Shown: one piece after another, positions 11,761 through 22,428 of the stretch
How the letters are laid out: the number at the start of each line of letters is the position of its first letter
Numbering within the stretch: position 1 is the stretch's first letter
Assembly: GCA_032622095.1 (NCBI GenBank)
Contig: CP136065.1
Span: 207,802,151 to 207,866,150 of the forward strand
From: Siphonodentalium dalli
Lineage: Eukaryota; Mollusca; Scaphopoda; Gadilida; Siphonodentaliidae
Direction: 5' to 3'
DNA length: 64,000 bases
Program-made: the position numbers and the translations under genes
The notes under the pieces: model-generated
What the model saw: the letters and a program-made list of their open reading frames with translations, nothing else
Database searches by the model: none
Told to the model about the DNA's origin: nothing

Positions 11761-12191
11761 TGTGCTCAACTAATAAGTTCATCAAATAGTCAAAGCATGT
11801 TATAGTGTTTATCTGTCAGTTGTTTGCATATATTTTCTAAACACTTCCGTAAATGAGGAGTAGACAATTCCAATGTGTACCTTTAATCACCAAATGAAAC
11901 AATCTATTCCTTAAATGATGGGTTAATTAGAAATAGCATGTCTGAGGTGAGATGAAACCAGTGCCAACACATGCTGCAGAAGTCCCAACAATCTGCCTGA
12001 ATTATCATATAATTGATACAAGGAGACAGCTAAATGCATTCCACAGCACTGTGATGAAAGCACATGAGACAACCAGGTTCAGTTAATATGGCAGTTACCT
12101 TTTTAGAAGAGCATTTGCTTGAAAATTATGGCATTGTTTCAGTAATAAGTCATACAATTGATGCACATATATCACTGGGGTGGTCCTCAGG
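11761..12191. other. no gene recognised
   Basis: Unremarkable AT-rich sequence. Confidence 0.5.
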
Positions 12192-12491
12192 CAAGCCTTG
12201 AAATAGGGTGTCTGTCATTTACAAAATGAGGTCCCCAGAGGGTGAATTTAGTGATGCTACCCTGCATAGCGGGCTAGCATCACCAAATTCACCCTCTGGG
12301 AACCTCATTCTGCTGAGGTATAAGCAGAATGAGGTCCCCAGAGGGTGAATTTGGTGATGCTAGCCCGCTATGCGGGGTAGCATCACTAAATTCACCCTCT
12401 GGGGACTAGCCCGCTATGCGGGGTAGCATCACTAAATTCACCCTCTGGGGACCTCATTCTGCAAATGACAGACACCCTATTTCAAGGCTTG
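12192..12491. mobile_element. Fam-B element with duplicated hairpin arm
   Basis: The TIR is CAAGCCTTGAAATAGGGTGT and its complement at the right end. The two palindromes are separated by only about 20 bases (GAGGTATAAG), so the usual spacer is missing. The right hairpin's descending arm is present twice in tandem (TAGCCCGCTATGCGGGGTAG repeated about 50 bp apart). Flanks GGTCCTCA and GGTCCTTG suggest a decayed, slightly offset TSD. Confidence 0.85.
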
Positions 12492-12858
12492 GGTCCTTGT
12501 TATTATATATAGTGTCACAGACACAGCAGTACAAACAATGATAGTATTAAAATGGAAAAGTGCAGAAACCGACTTCCAAGTTTAGGTATCTGTCTATTCA
12601 TTGCCACAGGAACTTAGACAAATAAGATCCTCTAAGTTTGTGATTCATGTCATCCATCCATTTTGTTGTCCCATAATTTGAAAATGTTGAGATCGCTTGA
12701 TAAATTTACAATTAAATAAATAGAGTTTTTAAACTAAAAAAAGATAATTTTTTCCACTTTAATTGATCATATTTTAGACTCGCAAGACCCCAGATTGCAA
12801 AATTTCTTAAAGAGAGTTTTGTTGAAATTTTACAATACTTATAAGCTTGACTTAATTT

Positions 12859-12915
12859 AATCAATCAATCAATCATGTTTATTTGTACGGTACACCATAT
12901 ATGGTCAAATGTACA
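12859..12915 (-). mobile_element. 3' tail of a non-LTR retrotransposon
   Basis: Read on the minus strand this is TTGACCATATATGGTGTACC, then AAATAAACATGATTGATTGATTGATT. Microsatellite-type 3' tails are typical of CR1/L2-like non-LTR elements. The same motif ends copies at 26434-26496 (plus) and 33934-33995 (minus). It lies about 200 bp downstream of the stop codon of the protein fragment at 13116-14177. Confidence 0.8.
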
Positions 12916-13115
12916 TGAACACAGAATAACAAGACAAAATGGACGGATTACAAAAGACAAAGTTAAGTAATAACAATGATATATGGTGGTATACGATTAG
13001 AGATGGCAATATACATATGTCATACCGGTATATGCCTCCCATAAGTTGTGATACTACATTGTATATGAAGATGGTTGTACCATTCAGATTTGAAACTGGC
13101 AACACTGGCATGGTC

Positions 13116-14177
13116 TCAAGTCGAAGAATCTTTGTTAATTCTTTTTAGTTGTACTCGATTTAGGAGTTCGTTACTCGGTTGCCAAACCCCTTTCTTTTTA
13201 AATCCACAGTAGACGAAGTGTGCCAGAGCCCGCATAGTTTTTAAGTCGCGGCTGGTCATTATTTGTTTAAATAGCTTCTCGTTGGGGATGTTTAACAGAT
13301 TGGGTGATAAGTTCTCGTAAAATAGGGCGCGCTCGTCTGACAAGGTAGTACAGTAAATAAGAAAGTGTTCTTCGTTGTCGATTTCATTGCATGTTTCGCA
13401 AATTCGGTCCTCTTCGTCGAGATCGAAGTAGCGTCCGCGTTCGATGCCCAAGGTGTGGCAACTTATTCTTAATTTTGTCAGAGATTCACGCTGTTTTGGG
13501 ACGGAAATGACGTTGAGATATTCTTCCAAAGAAGTCATCGTTTTAAATGTTCTGTACGTTCTAAGTTTGTTCCTTGGAGGATCACGTCGATTGCTATTTT
13601 TGGGAAGTTTTGTGCGAATGGTATCATTAAATATCTGTTTTTTTATTGAGTTATTGAAGAAGTCATTAATGTCGTGACGTGGGGACATGGATGTGACTAA
13701 TTGTTGACATTGTGACAACGACCTGCTCCATGAATCCAGATTAGATTCAAATAGTTGTTTGTCGGTCATAAATGCCTCCTTTAAAAGTCGCTCTTGTGGT
13801 AATTGAGTTAAGTACTGTTCGTATTTACATAACATAGCTATTATATGCTTTGTCAAAGGGGAAATTCCCAGTTCAAGTCTGCATGCAATACTACTAGCCC
13901 TTTCCGGCATATTCAGGAGAAATCTACAGAATTTGGTCTGTGCTTTTTCGAAGTTAAAATTTTCAATTACTGTCATAATGTTGAAGTCGGAACCTTTGGT
14001 CTTTGCTCTGTTGAATGAGTTGTATATTTTATTGATAACGTCTGGGGCCCAGAGTTCACAGTTATATGTCAAAATAGGGACTACGAGGCTTTGCAGTAAC
14101 TTAATATTGAGATGTTGTGGTAATTGTTTTGCTGGCAAGGATTTTGTAATGTGGAAAAACGACTTAATACCTGCGAG
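13116..14177 (-). pseudogene. 5'-truncated non-LTR retrotransposon ORF2, C-terminal part
   Basis: About 350 uninterrupted codons, from an in-frame TGA at 14178-14180 down to the stop at 13116. There is no ATG, so this is a truncation, not a gene start. Numbering residues from codon 14138, residues 12-30 (IKLLQSLVVPILTYNCELW) match the conserved block just after the reverse-transcriptase palm/thumb in jockey/CR1-clade proteins. Residues 224-263 read LRISCHTLGIERGRY and then C247-x2-C250-x7-H258-x4-C263, the C-terminal Cys/His cluster of these proteins. Endonuclease and catalytic RT domains are absent. Families of this type normally have ORF2 of about 900-1000 residues, so roughly two-thirds is lost. 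The frame is intact, which suggests a fairly recent 5'-truncated insertion. The 3' tail at 12859-12915 supports the orientation. RNA-directed DNA polymerase identity is inferred from the C-terminal region only. Confidence 0.85.
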
Positions 14178-14249
14178 TCAGATAATGCTGATCTATAAGG
14201 AGGTTTTTCTAAGTTTGAAATTTGGATGGGCGCAGTCAACAATATGAAT

Positions 14250-15257
14250 TAAAATACTTGAAAAAGAGACCAGTTGTTCATGTTAGAAGTATAGTTTAAC
14301 TGAAGGCTAGATTGATTTTTTTTTCTTTCCACTAAATATGATGGAGTGAGGATTCTCAGATGCCAAATTTCCATTTAAGTGAATTTATCACTGACCACAG
14401 CTAATGATTAGTATCAAGAAGACCAGAAGCAGTAGACTATCTGTATGATATATAGTGAACAAGATTTCCCTCTCAGAATGATCATGTTATACTTATGTGG
14501 CCATAGATTACAGAGATAAGAAGTGATAGGGAGTCCAGTGTTGAGAGATGGTCTATGATAGGGGAGTAAGCCATGATATGGCACCACTGCCCAGAGATCC
14601 AGGTGATAGGGCTAATTGGTCTTGGAGAGGCACTAACTGCCTGGAGAGATAAGATGGCAGCAAAATAAATAAATCTGAATACCTATGTTCATATATCACT
14701 GCAGTCTACCATAGCTTTCTCTGTCAAATAAACAGTGCTGATTCTTTATCAAAAAACACAATCACAGATTTCTTCATCAATCATTTCTACGGAGTACTAG
14801 CAACTTTGAATTTAATTGTCAGATATTCCCAGCAAATTGTTCCCAACTGGATAATATGAGGCTCTCATCTTTTTTAAAAGTTGCTAATGAAATTTACAGT
14901 ATATTGTCATCAGTAACAGATCTAACACAATACGATGTATGCCCGAAGTCACAAAGCTGAGCAGCATAAAGCTTGAATTGAAAATCAAAATTGGACAGAA
15001 CTTCTACTTAAAAACAAACATTATCCTTCAAGAAATCCAATTGAAAACTATTAAAAAGCAGCAACAGATTTTAGCAAGAAACATTATGGGGACAGTTTTA
15101 CCCATCTTCTAGCTTTAGTTAGGTATTAATATAGTATATATAATGTAAGCAGACACCAAGATTTAAATTTGACTTGGTTTTATTCGTATGTTTCTTGGTT
15201 TAAATGAATGTTTATTTTTAAGAAGGTCAGTGCCATTCTTTAAGTCAGAAACAGCTA
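14250..15257. other. no gene recognised
   Basis: Upstream of the retrotransposon fragment on its strand, yet I see no reverse-transcriptase motif here. Confidence 0.45.
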
Positions 15258-15474
15258 CAGTAATGTCCTAATTAATCAACCCCTAAACCACAGCAAATTT
15301 ATGGAAACATTTTATGGATTTAGTCGGAAATATGGCTTGTTGCCATTCATCGGAAAGCTCTTGGTGAGATCTTTCCGATGAATGGCAACAAGCCATATTT
15401 CCGACTAAATCCTGAAATATTTCCCATAATACTGCTGTGGTTAAAGGGTCATATACTTCGGGCATTTAATACTG
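15258..15474. mobile_element. Fam-A hairpin element, diverged
   Basis: Flanked by TA at both ends (15256-15257 and 15475-15476). Arms are diverged at the outer ends (AATCAACCCCTAAACC left, GGTTAAAGGGTCATATAC right) but conserved at the centre. Confidence 0.88.
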
Positions 15475-16072
15475 TAGTAACAAATCTGATACATTTTCAA
15501 TCAGGCTAAAACTGTCCACAATATCAGAACCAGGCTTAAGTGGCTGACTGTGTGTTGTGAGGATACTATAAGCTCAAGGAGCAGATAATGACCTATTAGC
15601 ACATCTATAAAAAAAACATCTTTGAAACGATAAACTCCGACAATCACATAATCATAGATTATCTGCATCTTTTGCAACACAAATTACAATTATAAATGAT
15701 GGAGTAAGTTGCCTGGGATTGCTTGCTACCAAATCCCGGGATAATAATATTTACACTGGCTGTAATCCCGCACATGAGAATCAATACCCAAGGCAAGTCA
15801 TAACATCCATCTCCAATCATTTTAACTCAAAATATTTGTCTTCACCAAGATGCTCCTTAGCTCGATTAACTAGTGAATCCAATAGTTATGCGATCCTGGA
15901 GTCAAGCGGTCTGCATGAAGGAGGCGAGATCAAACAAGGAAGCATTGAATTGGCGACAAATCGTCCGAGCAGACACGTATTGAATGCTCTGTAATTATGT
16001 TAGTGAGAAATATTGAGCCCTTTGCAGTTTATTTGAGGAATTTGATATATTTAGCATTTCAGTAACAGGCTC
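15475..16072. other. no gene recognised
   Basis: A 91-codon plus frame (15719-15994) has no recognisable domain. I leave it unassigned. Confidence 0.4.
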
Positions 16073-16286
16073 ATAAGGGCGCCACATGGATCCCAGGGCA
16101 CAGGGGCAGGAATTCAGTGATATGATGATAAGGGCGCCACATGGATCCCAGGGCACAGGGGCAGGAATTCAGTGATATGATGATAAGGGCACCACATGAA
16201 TCCCAGGGCACAGGGGCAGGAATTCAGTGATATAATAAGGGCACCACATGGATCCTAGGACAAAGGGGCAGGAATTCAGTGATAGT
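16073..16286. repeat. 55-bp tandem repeat, four units
   Basis: Units begin at 16073, 16128, 16183 and 16234 with ATAAGGGCGCCACATGGATC. The first two are identical and later ones carry substitutions (GCACC, CCTAGGACAAAG). The fourth starts after a 4-base deletion. Confidence 0.95.
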
Positions 16287-17022
16287 GGTTAACTGAGCTC
16301 GATGGCCTAAAACAATTTGTTGAACTTATAAACCCTTTGGTCTCTGAGTTGATTGTGGAAGATGTCCTTTGATTTTGAGGAGCGCGATCATGCTTGAGAG
16401 CATAACGCATGTGGAATAAAAACTAGGTGCATGATGGACCGAGAGCCTATGAAATACTGGTATGCGCATGGTATAGCATTGATGGAATTAAAATTGTGTG
16501 CATCATTGTATATTCAGCGCAACAACGAGTTCCATCTCTGAATCCACTTCTGATGGTGACCCTGATCCGGAAGTGCTTTCGGATTGTAGCGATGAGTTAT
16601 GAATTTCCATAATTCTTTATTTTACTATGCATGCCAGTTTCGCATATCATATTTTAATGTGATTAAATAATGTTTTTGTTTCAGATAATGTTGTATCTTT
16701 CATTATAGATGTCCCTCTTAATAATTTTAGTTGAACTTCCAAGTAACGCACATTCTCAGAAACTGCACTCGCAAAACCCAAAGTTGAGCGTGATTGACCA
16801 CGCACCTTCATTAATCAAAATCGAAGGATTGTGGAAGCATAAGTGGAATAAACTATTTTCATTTTTAGGGAATATTTTAGACTAAATAGTACACAACACA
16901 CAGAGAAACAACTTTGTATCAATGTCTAGCTAATAAGTTCAACATAAGTTTGTGATTCGTGGTTGCTAGCTGAATATCCCCACAAGTGAATCAATGGGAA
17001 TCAAATATCCCACGAGCAAGTA
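16287..17022. other. no gene recognised
   Basis: Nothing beyond a short frame at 16427-16612 without domain evidence. Confidence 0.45.
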
Positions 17023-17194
17023 CACTAATGCTCTAAATAATCGAGTACTTAACCACAGCAGAATTATGGGTAATTTTTCAGGATTTAGTTGGAAATATGG
17101 CTTGTTGCCATTCATCGGAAAGCTCTCACTAAATCCTGAAAAATTACCCATAATTCTGCTGTGGTTAAGGAGTCGATTATTCAGAGCATTACTG
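17023..17194. mobile_element. Fam-A element with inner deletion
   Basis: TA flanks at 17021-17022 and 17195-17196. The left arm is complete. The right arm begins at ACTAAATCCTGAAAAATTAC, so about 40 bp next to the loop is missing. Frames at 16966-17257 on both strands are only the arms being open. Confidence 0.9.
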
Positions 17195-17196
17195 TA

Positions 17197-17709
17197 TTCT
17201 GCTATCAAGGTCTTAAAGTGCTTGATCTTTCCAATAGCATGCTATCACTGCCTATAAAGTATTATTCCTCTGACCACATGATGTGTATCATAATATTTCC
17301 ATCAAAAACAGAGAGTCCGGTGAGAAAATAAAGTTCTTTGTGAAAGCGATCTGGCAGTCAATCTGACAGTCCCTCCAGAATATAATCTCAACGGACTCAT
17401 TAAGATAAACACATTCTGCCAAATTATCCACAGTCAGTGTGCAGTGCTGCAATTTAATGCAAGTTTGTGCATTAGATCGATCACATAGTGTTAACAAAAT
17501 GTCGGAAACAGATCCTAATATGTCATTCCACTGCCTGGCAATGACATAACCAATTATGGCAACCAATTATGGCAAATTTCCAACCACCTAAAATAAATTC
17601 TACAAATTCTATTATAGCTCTGCATAATCACTCAAAACTCAATTCTTCACTCAATAATCTTCTGTGTTCACGCCTGTGGATAATCAAATCTTCTGGGTAG
17701 AGGGGTGAC
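17197..17709. other. no gene recognised
   Basis: A 92-codon minus frame (17288-17566) reads rather protein-like but matches no family I know and has no clear splice context. Confidence 0.35.
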
Positions 17710-17786
17710 TTAGATCATGCCATGAATCTCTACTATGGCTTCCACCCATAGTGGTAGCCATAGTAGAGATTCATGGCATGATCTAA
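17710..17786. mobile_element. Fam-D minimal hairpin, perfect TSD
   Basis: A 77-bp hairpin (TTAGATCATGCCATGAATCT ... its complement) with a loop of about 10 bases (TTCCACCC region). Perfect 8-bp TSD GGGGTGAC at 17702-17709 and 17787-17794. It consists of little more than two TIRs. Confidence 0.92.
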
Positions 17787-17794
17787 GGGGTGAC

Positions 17795-18957
17795 TGTGAT
17801 AGAGCCCAAAAGATTATCCCAAGCAAAACGACTTATCAGATCATCTGCAGCAACCAAAGAAAACATTGCTACAATATTTTCAAATATCTATGATCTTGAA
17901 TGTAACCCTCATCAAAAGCCAGTGTATATTCAGTGTTATTACAGCTGAATATCGGTTGAACCTATCAGCCTTGAATCAGTGTAAATGCAGCCACTTTTCC
18001 AGTCTTTATTCAGATACACCACTTACAGAAGTTAACAGAAGTAATGCAGTGTCCATTGGTAAATCAGTGTGAAATTACAGCAGAAATGCAGCATCCGCTG
18101 AATCGGCCAGTAGTTTTTCAGCATGGAAGAAGCATTGCTGCTCTTGGAAGCTTCCTCTGCTTTTTGGTAAGGGAACCTACCATCAAAACATGGCATTGTC
18201 TTAAACTTTGATTTCCTAAACCCACCTTTTAGCTATGGCCAACACAGCCACAGCAACAGTTATTATGGGACCATGGTGGTGTCACCATATTGTTGATACC
18301 ACTTGGTATGAACAAGGAGGACTTATAGTAGTTTCCCCTCCACTGTCTTGAAAAGTTTGAACTTGTCAAGTATGGTAAAAGTGAGAATGTCCCATTAGCA
18401 AGGCACCTGTTGATACTGCATAATCTGCAGGTGTGAAGGACATAGTCCAGTTGTATGTTGCTAAATCTCTGCATCAGATCTAAAGCAGCAGGAGCCACCA
18501 ACCTTATGGCCTGCTGTTACTGAACCATTGAAATGCACCAAGTCACTGTGACACCATTCAGTCCTTGAAACCATCTGACTTCCATCAACACCTAATGTAT
18601 CATGTCAACACCTCTGTATGGCATATAAATTACAAACATAAACTGCCACTTGATTTATAAAACATTTAAAATACTCAGGTCTGTTTTCATTAGATTGCAT
18701 GCAAGATGTGACTTTTCTGAAGATTTTTTGTGCAGATAGAATAAACAGATTATTTAATGGGATAAACACATGGTGAACATGTCCTGGTGTTGTGTCCACA
18801 TTTTCCTATGAAGTAAGAACAGTGATGTAGACAGGATCTCAATCTAGTAGGATAGGGTATCGTGATAGGAACATTACAGGGGGGGCCTATACTATATGGC
18901 ATTCAGGAGTCCTGGTTCCAGTTTTATAATAATAATATAAATGTCACCTTATTATCG
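17795..18957. other. no gene recognised
   Basis: Frames at 17866-18072, 18229-18501 (minus) and 18605-18799 (minus) lack domains. No repeats seen. Confidence 0.45.
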
Positions 18958-19350
18958 ATATGGAATACTGTTGTGGCCAACATAGAATGGGGCAGGGAAA
19001 ATGGAACCCACCAAATGAGGAAACTGCCGAAAGCAAGAAAATACCCAGACACGCACACATATTGCCACGCTCGCAAACTGCTGAAATGAAACATAATCTT
19101 ATTTCATTATCTCGCTTTCGGCAGTACTGTCGTTTGATTTCTTTGCCCCATAGAAAGCGTAATAATCAACGATATTTCGTTTCGTTATTATTTAACTTTT
19201 TGCAATTCCCTCACCATGAAATCTCGTTTGATTATTCCGCTTTCGTCAAGGTGAGAAAATCAAACAAACGACAGAACTGCCAAAAGCGAAATAATGAAAC
19301 GAGATTTTGATTTGGTCACTTTCAGCGGTTCACATGGTGTGCGCAACAGA

Positions 19351-20283
19351 CAGTGTTCGCCCTGGCGTTAGCCATTTTAGCAAATTGCGAAACAAAATTA
19401 AAAGTGGCTAATATAAATATGATGGTGGCTAAAAATATGGCTACAGGCATTTTTCGTGTCAACCGCGGACTGAACGACAATTTATTGTACAAAAAAGAAA
19501 TTAACCGGCTTAGCACAAGTTAATGATCATTCATATGGAGGTAGATTCTATCACAATTGAGTAAACACAGATTTATGAAATAGCTTCTTGTCTAACAAAA
19601 TGGCTTTATTTTACGGTGTTTTGAACTGATTGCAAAAGAGTGAAGTCATATATACGCTCAATTGAATAGTTCCTCACATTTCATTGACATTAATGCAGTG
19701 GACAGTGTTTAATGGGACAATGAGACTCGGGGACATGACATTAAAGATAGATCTAAACTTAGGCAAGATGCAGAGGTAGTGTTTGGTGGATTGTGTGAAA
19801 CGATGCCGCGATGATGACATTAATGAGGAAAAAGTGAAAACTGAAATTGAGAGATTCAGGAAAGTGTGTAGGATCAAAAAGCACATGGACGATCTAGACA
19901 ATTATGTTCAGTTTGCGATAAGAAATAAAGAACTCTTTCTGATGGTTAGTAACGTAGCGGCAATTCTGTATTGTGTACCAGTGTCAACTGTTGATTGCGA
20001 ACGAGCGTTTTTTACTCAGAATATTTTTGAAGAAGGATGTGAAATCACATATAGGATTTTCAACAATGTTTGATTTTTGAACATTATTGTTAATTTGTTG
20101 ATGTTGTATATTGTTATGTCTTATAAGTGCTAATAACTTGAGTAAATAAATGTTTATATCATATTAAATCTTGTTCTAATTTATCCCACAGTATGTGGCT
20201 AAACTTGTTCAAAAGTGGCTAACAGAATTGCACAAGTGGCTAAAAAAATGGCTACAAAGAATTTCGGGCCAGGGCGAACACTG
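19351..20283 (+). mobile_element. internally deleted hAT transposon
   Basis: TIRs are CAGTGTTCGCCCTGGC at 19351-19366 and its exact complement GCCAGGGCGAACACTG at 20268-20283. The flanks GCAACAGA (19343-19350) and GCAATAGA (20284-20291) match at 7 of 8 positions, as expected for an 8-bp hAT TSD. Subterminal copies of GTGGCTAA and ATGGCTACA lie near both ends (around 19405-19445 and 20215-20256), a common place for transposase binding sites. At 933 bp it is far shorter than an autonomous hAT (about 2.5-4 kb) and keeps only the 3' end of the transposase gene. Confidence 0.85.
19783..20073 (+). pseudogene. hAT transposase C-terminal (dimerisation) fragment
   Basis: The frame has no ATG start; the first codon is TTG. 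Residues 66-80 read PVSTVDCERAFFTQN, which matches the signature of the hAT family C-terminal dimerisation region, where S-x-x-x-E-R-x-F-S is the usual core. The preceding helix-rich stretch (residues 35-62, HMDDLDNYVQFAIRNKELFL…) fits the upstream part of that domain. After residue 80 the usual basic R-T/K-N segment is absent, so the fold is broken. The catalytic DDE core and BED zinc finger are missing, so this protein could not catalyse transposition. It is enclosed by matching hAT TIRs. Confidence 0.8.
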
Positions 20284-20444
20284 GCAATAGATGATTTGTC
20301 TCTTTTCGTGGTTACCTCACGTTGTTATCTGTGCACACAACCAGATGTTTTGTCACTTTCAGCGGTTTCCTGGATTGGCAGATTTCATATTCTCTGCCCC
20401 AATTTAGGTTGGCCGGAACTTGGCCCTGACAGTATTCCATATAA

Positions 20445-20865
20445 GGAAGAAATTAATTGCTGAGCTAGTTGATGGACACATTTTCAATTCACTGCACTTT
20501 TTCAGTAAGGAATACAGATTTTACCGATCGATGGAGAAGTTGAAATTTTTAACCCTTGATTTAAAGGTGCCATGTTGCTTGTATTTATAAGAAATACACA
20601 AGATGCCAAACATTAAATGATTTCTGAAATCATAATACAAAAACAATATTTATAATATCATATAGTAAGAAAACTTGATGAGAAATTATTGACTTCACAT
20701 TCAAACACTACAAAATATTCCCCAACTTTCAACATAATGTGAACTACTTTATGGTCTAGGGTCATAATGATGTTGTAAAATATAATCATGTCTGTTAAGT
20801 TGTGAATTAATATCACATTTAGCTTGGTCCTGCTAACATTTCCACTCTTATCCTTTTAATCAGGT
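20445..20865. other. no gene recognised
   Basis: AT-rich, nothing seen. Confidence 0.5.
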
Positions 20866-21245
20866 CGCATAAAACCAATTGTATTTGAAACTAATATCAT
20901 ATTATCTTTCTGATATAATATTCAGATAATGCTTGGTTGGTTTTTTATTTGCCTCGAGTTGACACATTCTAATATCATATTTCTAATAATGTTGACAACT
21001 TCATTAGAGGAAGTGTGAGACATAACAATATTCAGTAAAGTCTGATGTTGTGGTATGTTTTGGAACACAGAACTCAAGCCACCCAATACAATTTTCAAAA
21101 GGTAAAAAATGACCTTACTAAATTATATCTATGGAGACATGCAGATAGAATCATCACACAATGAATGTCACTATACGCTGGTATGTTATTACTGGTACAA
21201 AGTAAGGGTTATAGATCATAAGAATAGTTCTTAAACAAAATCAAC
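20866..21245. repeat. segmental duplication, copy 1
   Basis: Matches 21601-21965 over about 350 bp, including TGGTTTTTTATTTGCCTCGA, TAATGTTGACAACTTCATTA and GGTATGTTATTACTGGTACA, with small indels. The period is about 720 bp. A third, partial copy is at 22015-22100. Confidence 0.9.
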
Positions 21246-21600
21246 TGAGTCAAAGAAGTGATTCATTCTGGTCAAGAACTATTCGCATGCTCTGACTGAC
21301 TTAGAGAGCGCAATTGACTGCACACAATGGGATTATGTGGAAATCGCAGGTGAGCGTGTGCGGATCACGACACACAACCCGCATGCTGGCCGACATTGAA
21401 CATGCCGTGGAAATTGCTTTTCCATAAAATGGGAACGATTGTAACAATGGGATTGTGGTCTGAGGAACATTGGGAGACAGGTAATGAACCCCTGCATGAG
21501 CGGCTGTTCAATTAACTCAAGTTAATGAGCCATATCAGTCTCTATGAAAAACATACACTAATCATATCAGATTTACATCTCAAACTCTCATAAAAGTCAA

Positions 21601-21965
21601 TCAGGTCCCATATAAAACCTGTTGTCTTAGAAATTAATATCATATTATCTTCCATATTTAATATTCAGATAATACTTGGTTGGTTTTTATTTGCCTGGCG
21701 TGGACACATTCTAATATCATATTTCTAATAATGTTGACAACTTCATTAGAGAAAGTGTGAGATAGCACAATATTCAGTAAAGTCCGATGTTGTGGTATGT
21801 TTTTGGAATAGAACTCAAGCTACCCAATACAATTTTCAAAAGGTAGAAATGACCTTACTAAATTATAACTGTGGAGACAGGTGGAATCACAATGCATGTC
21901 ACAATACACTGGTATGTTATTACTGGTACAAAGTAAAGGTTAGATCATAAGAGTTCATTACCAGA
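21601..21965. repeat. segmental duplication, copy 2
   Basis: See copy 1. Differences include CCTGGCGTGGACAC for CCTCGAGTTGACAC and loss of about 15 bp near 21885. The block between the copies (21246-21600) is not duplicated. Confidence 0.9.
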
Positions 21966-22014
21966 ATCAACTAAGTTCAAGTTCTGGTCAAGTTCTAACT
22001 ATTTGCTCCAGTGT

Positions 22015-22100
22015 TGGAGTATGTTTTGGAATAGAACTTAAAATACTCAATACAATTTTCAAAAGGTAAAAATGACCGTACTAAATTATATCTGTGGAGA
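22015..22100. repeat. segmental duplication, partial copy 3
   Basis: Carries only the central part: GTATGTTTTGGAATAGAACT, CAATACAATTTTCAAAAGGT and AATTATATCTGTGGAGA. Confidence 0.85.
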
Positions 22101-22134
22101 TGAGACACTATTAACCACAAATAGAGTCCACAGT

Positions 22135-22313
22135 CCAAATAGGGAGCCTCGCATATATAAGAGGATGCACTGGCTTACAAAGTCAAGGTTAATATTGTTG
22201 AACCAATGTATATTCTCTTTATATGTGAGGCTCCCTATGGGAGATGCATATATAAGAGAATGCAATGGCACAGGGTTTTCGCAAAATTGCAGGAAGATCC
22301 AGTCATGGAAGGG
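22135..22313. mobile_element. Fam-C element, left end lost
   Basis: Keeps palindromic CCTCGCATATATAAGAG...GCACTGGC, the AAGGTTAATATTG spacer and the second hairpin. Ends ATGGAAGGG followed by TTAA (22314-22317). Confidence 0.75.
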
Positions 22314-22363
22314 TTAAACAGTGTTGGTGGGAATTATCATGAATAATAATATAATAAGAATAA

Positions 22364-22424
22364 TAGACCCCTCCCATGTATAATTTTATAACCGAATGGG
22401 AGAATCCATTTAGTATAGACAGGG
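22364..22424. mobile_element. Fam-E terminal fragment
   Basis: Contains GGGAGAATCCATTTAGTATA then GACAGGG followed by TTAA (22425-22428). Related pieces lie at 28140, 31975 and 60736. Confidence 0.65.
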
Positions 22425-22428
22425 TTAA

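Larger units (their letters stand above)
18958..20444. mobile_element. outer inverted-repeat element with the hAT element inside
   Basis: About 18958-19060 (ATATGGAATACTGTTGTGG, GAATGGGGCAGGG, GGAAACTGCCGAAAGC) is an imperfect inverted copy of about 20325-20444 (GCGGTTTCCTGGATTGG, TCTGCCCC, GACAGTATTCCATAT). Between 19016 and 19300 there are further alternating copies of AACTGCCGAAAGCGAAATAA in both directions. The hAT element lies between these arms, so this outer unit is probably older. Its class is unknown. Confidence 0.6.

Noticed and set aside
13933-14247. 104-codon plus-strand frame
   Set aside because: Shadow of the retrotransposon fragment on the opposite strand.
15719-15994. 91-codon plus-strand frame
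   Set aside because: No domain, no homologous copy in the window, composition not distinctive.
17288-17566. 92-codon minus-strand frame with protein-like composition
   Set aside because: No recognisable family, no clear splice sites or promoter. Could be chance in this length of sequence.
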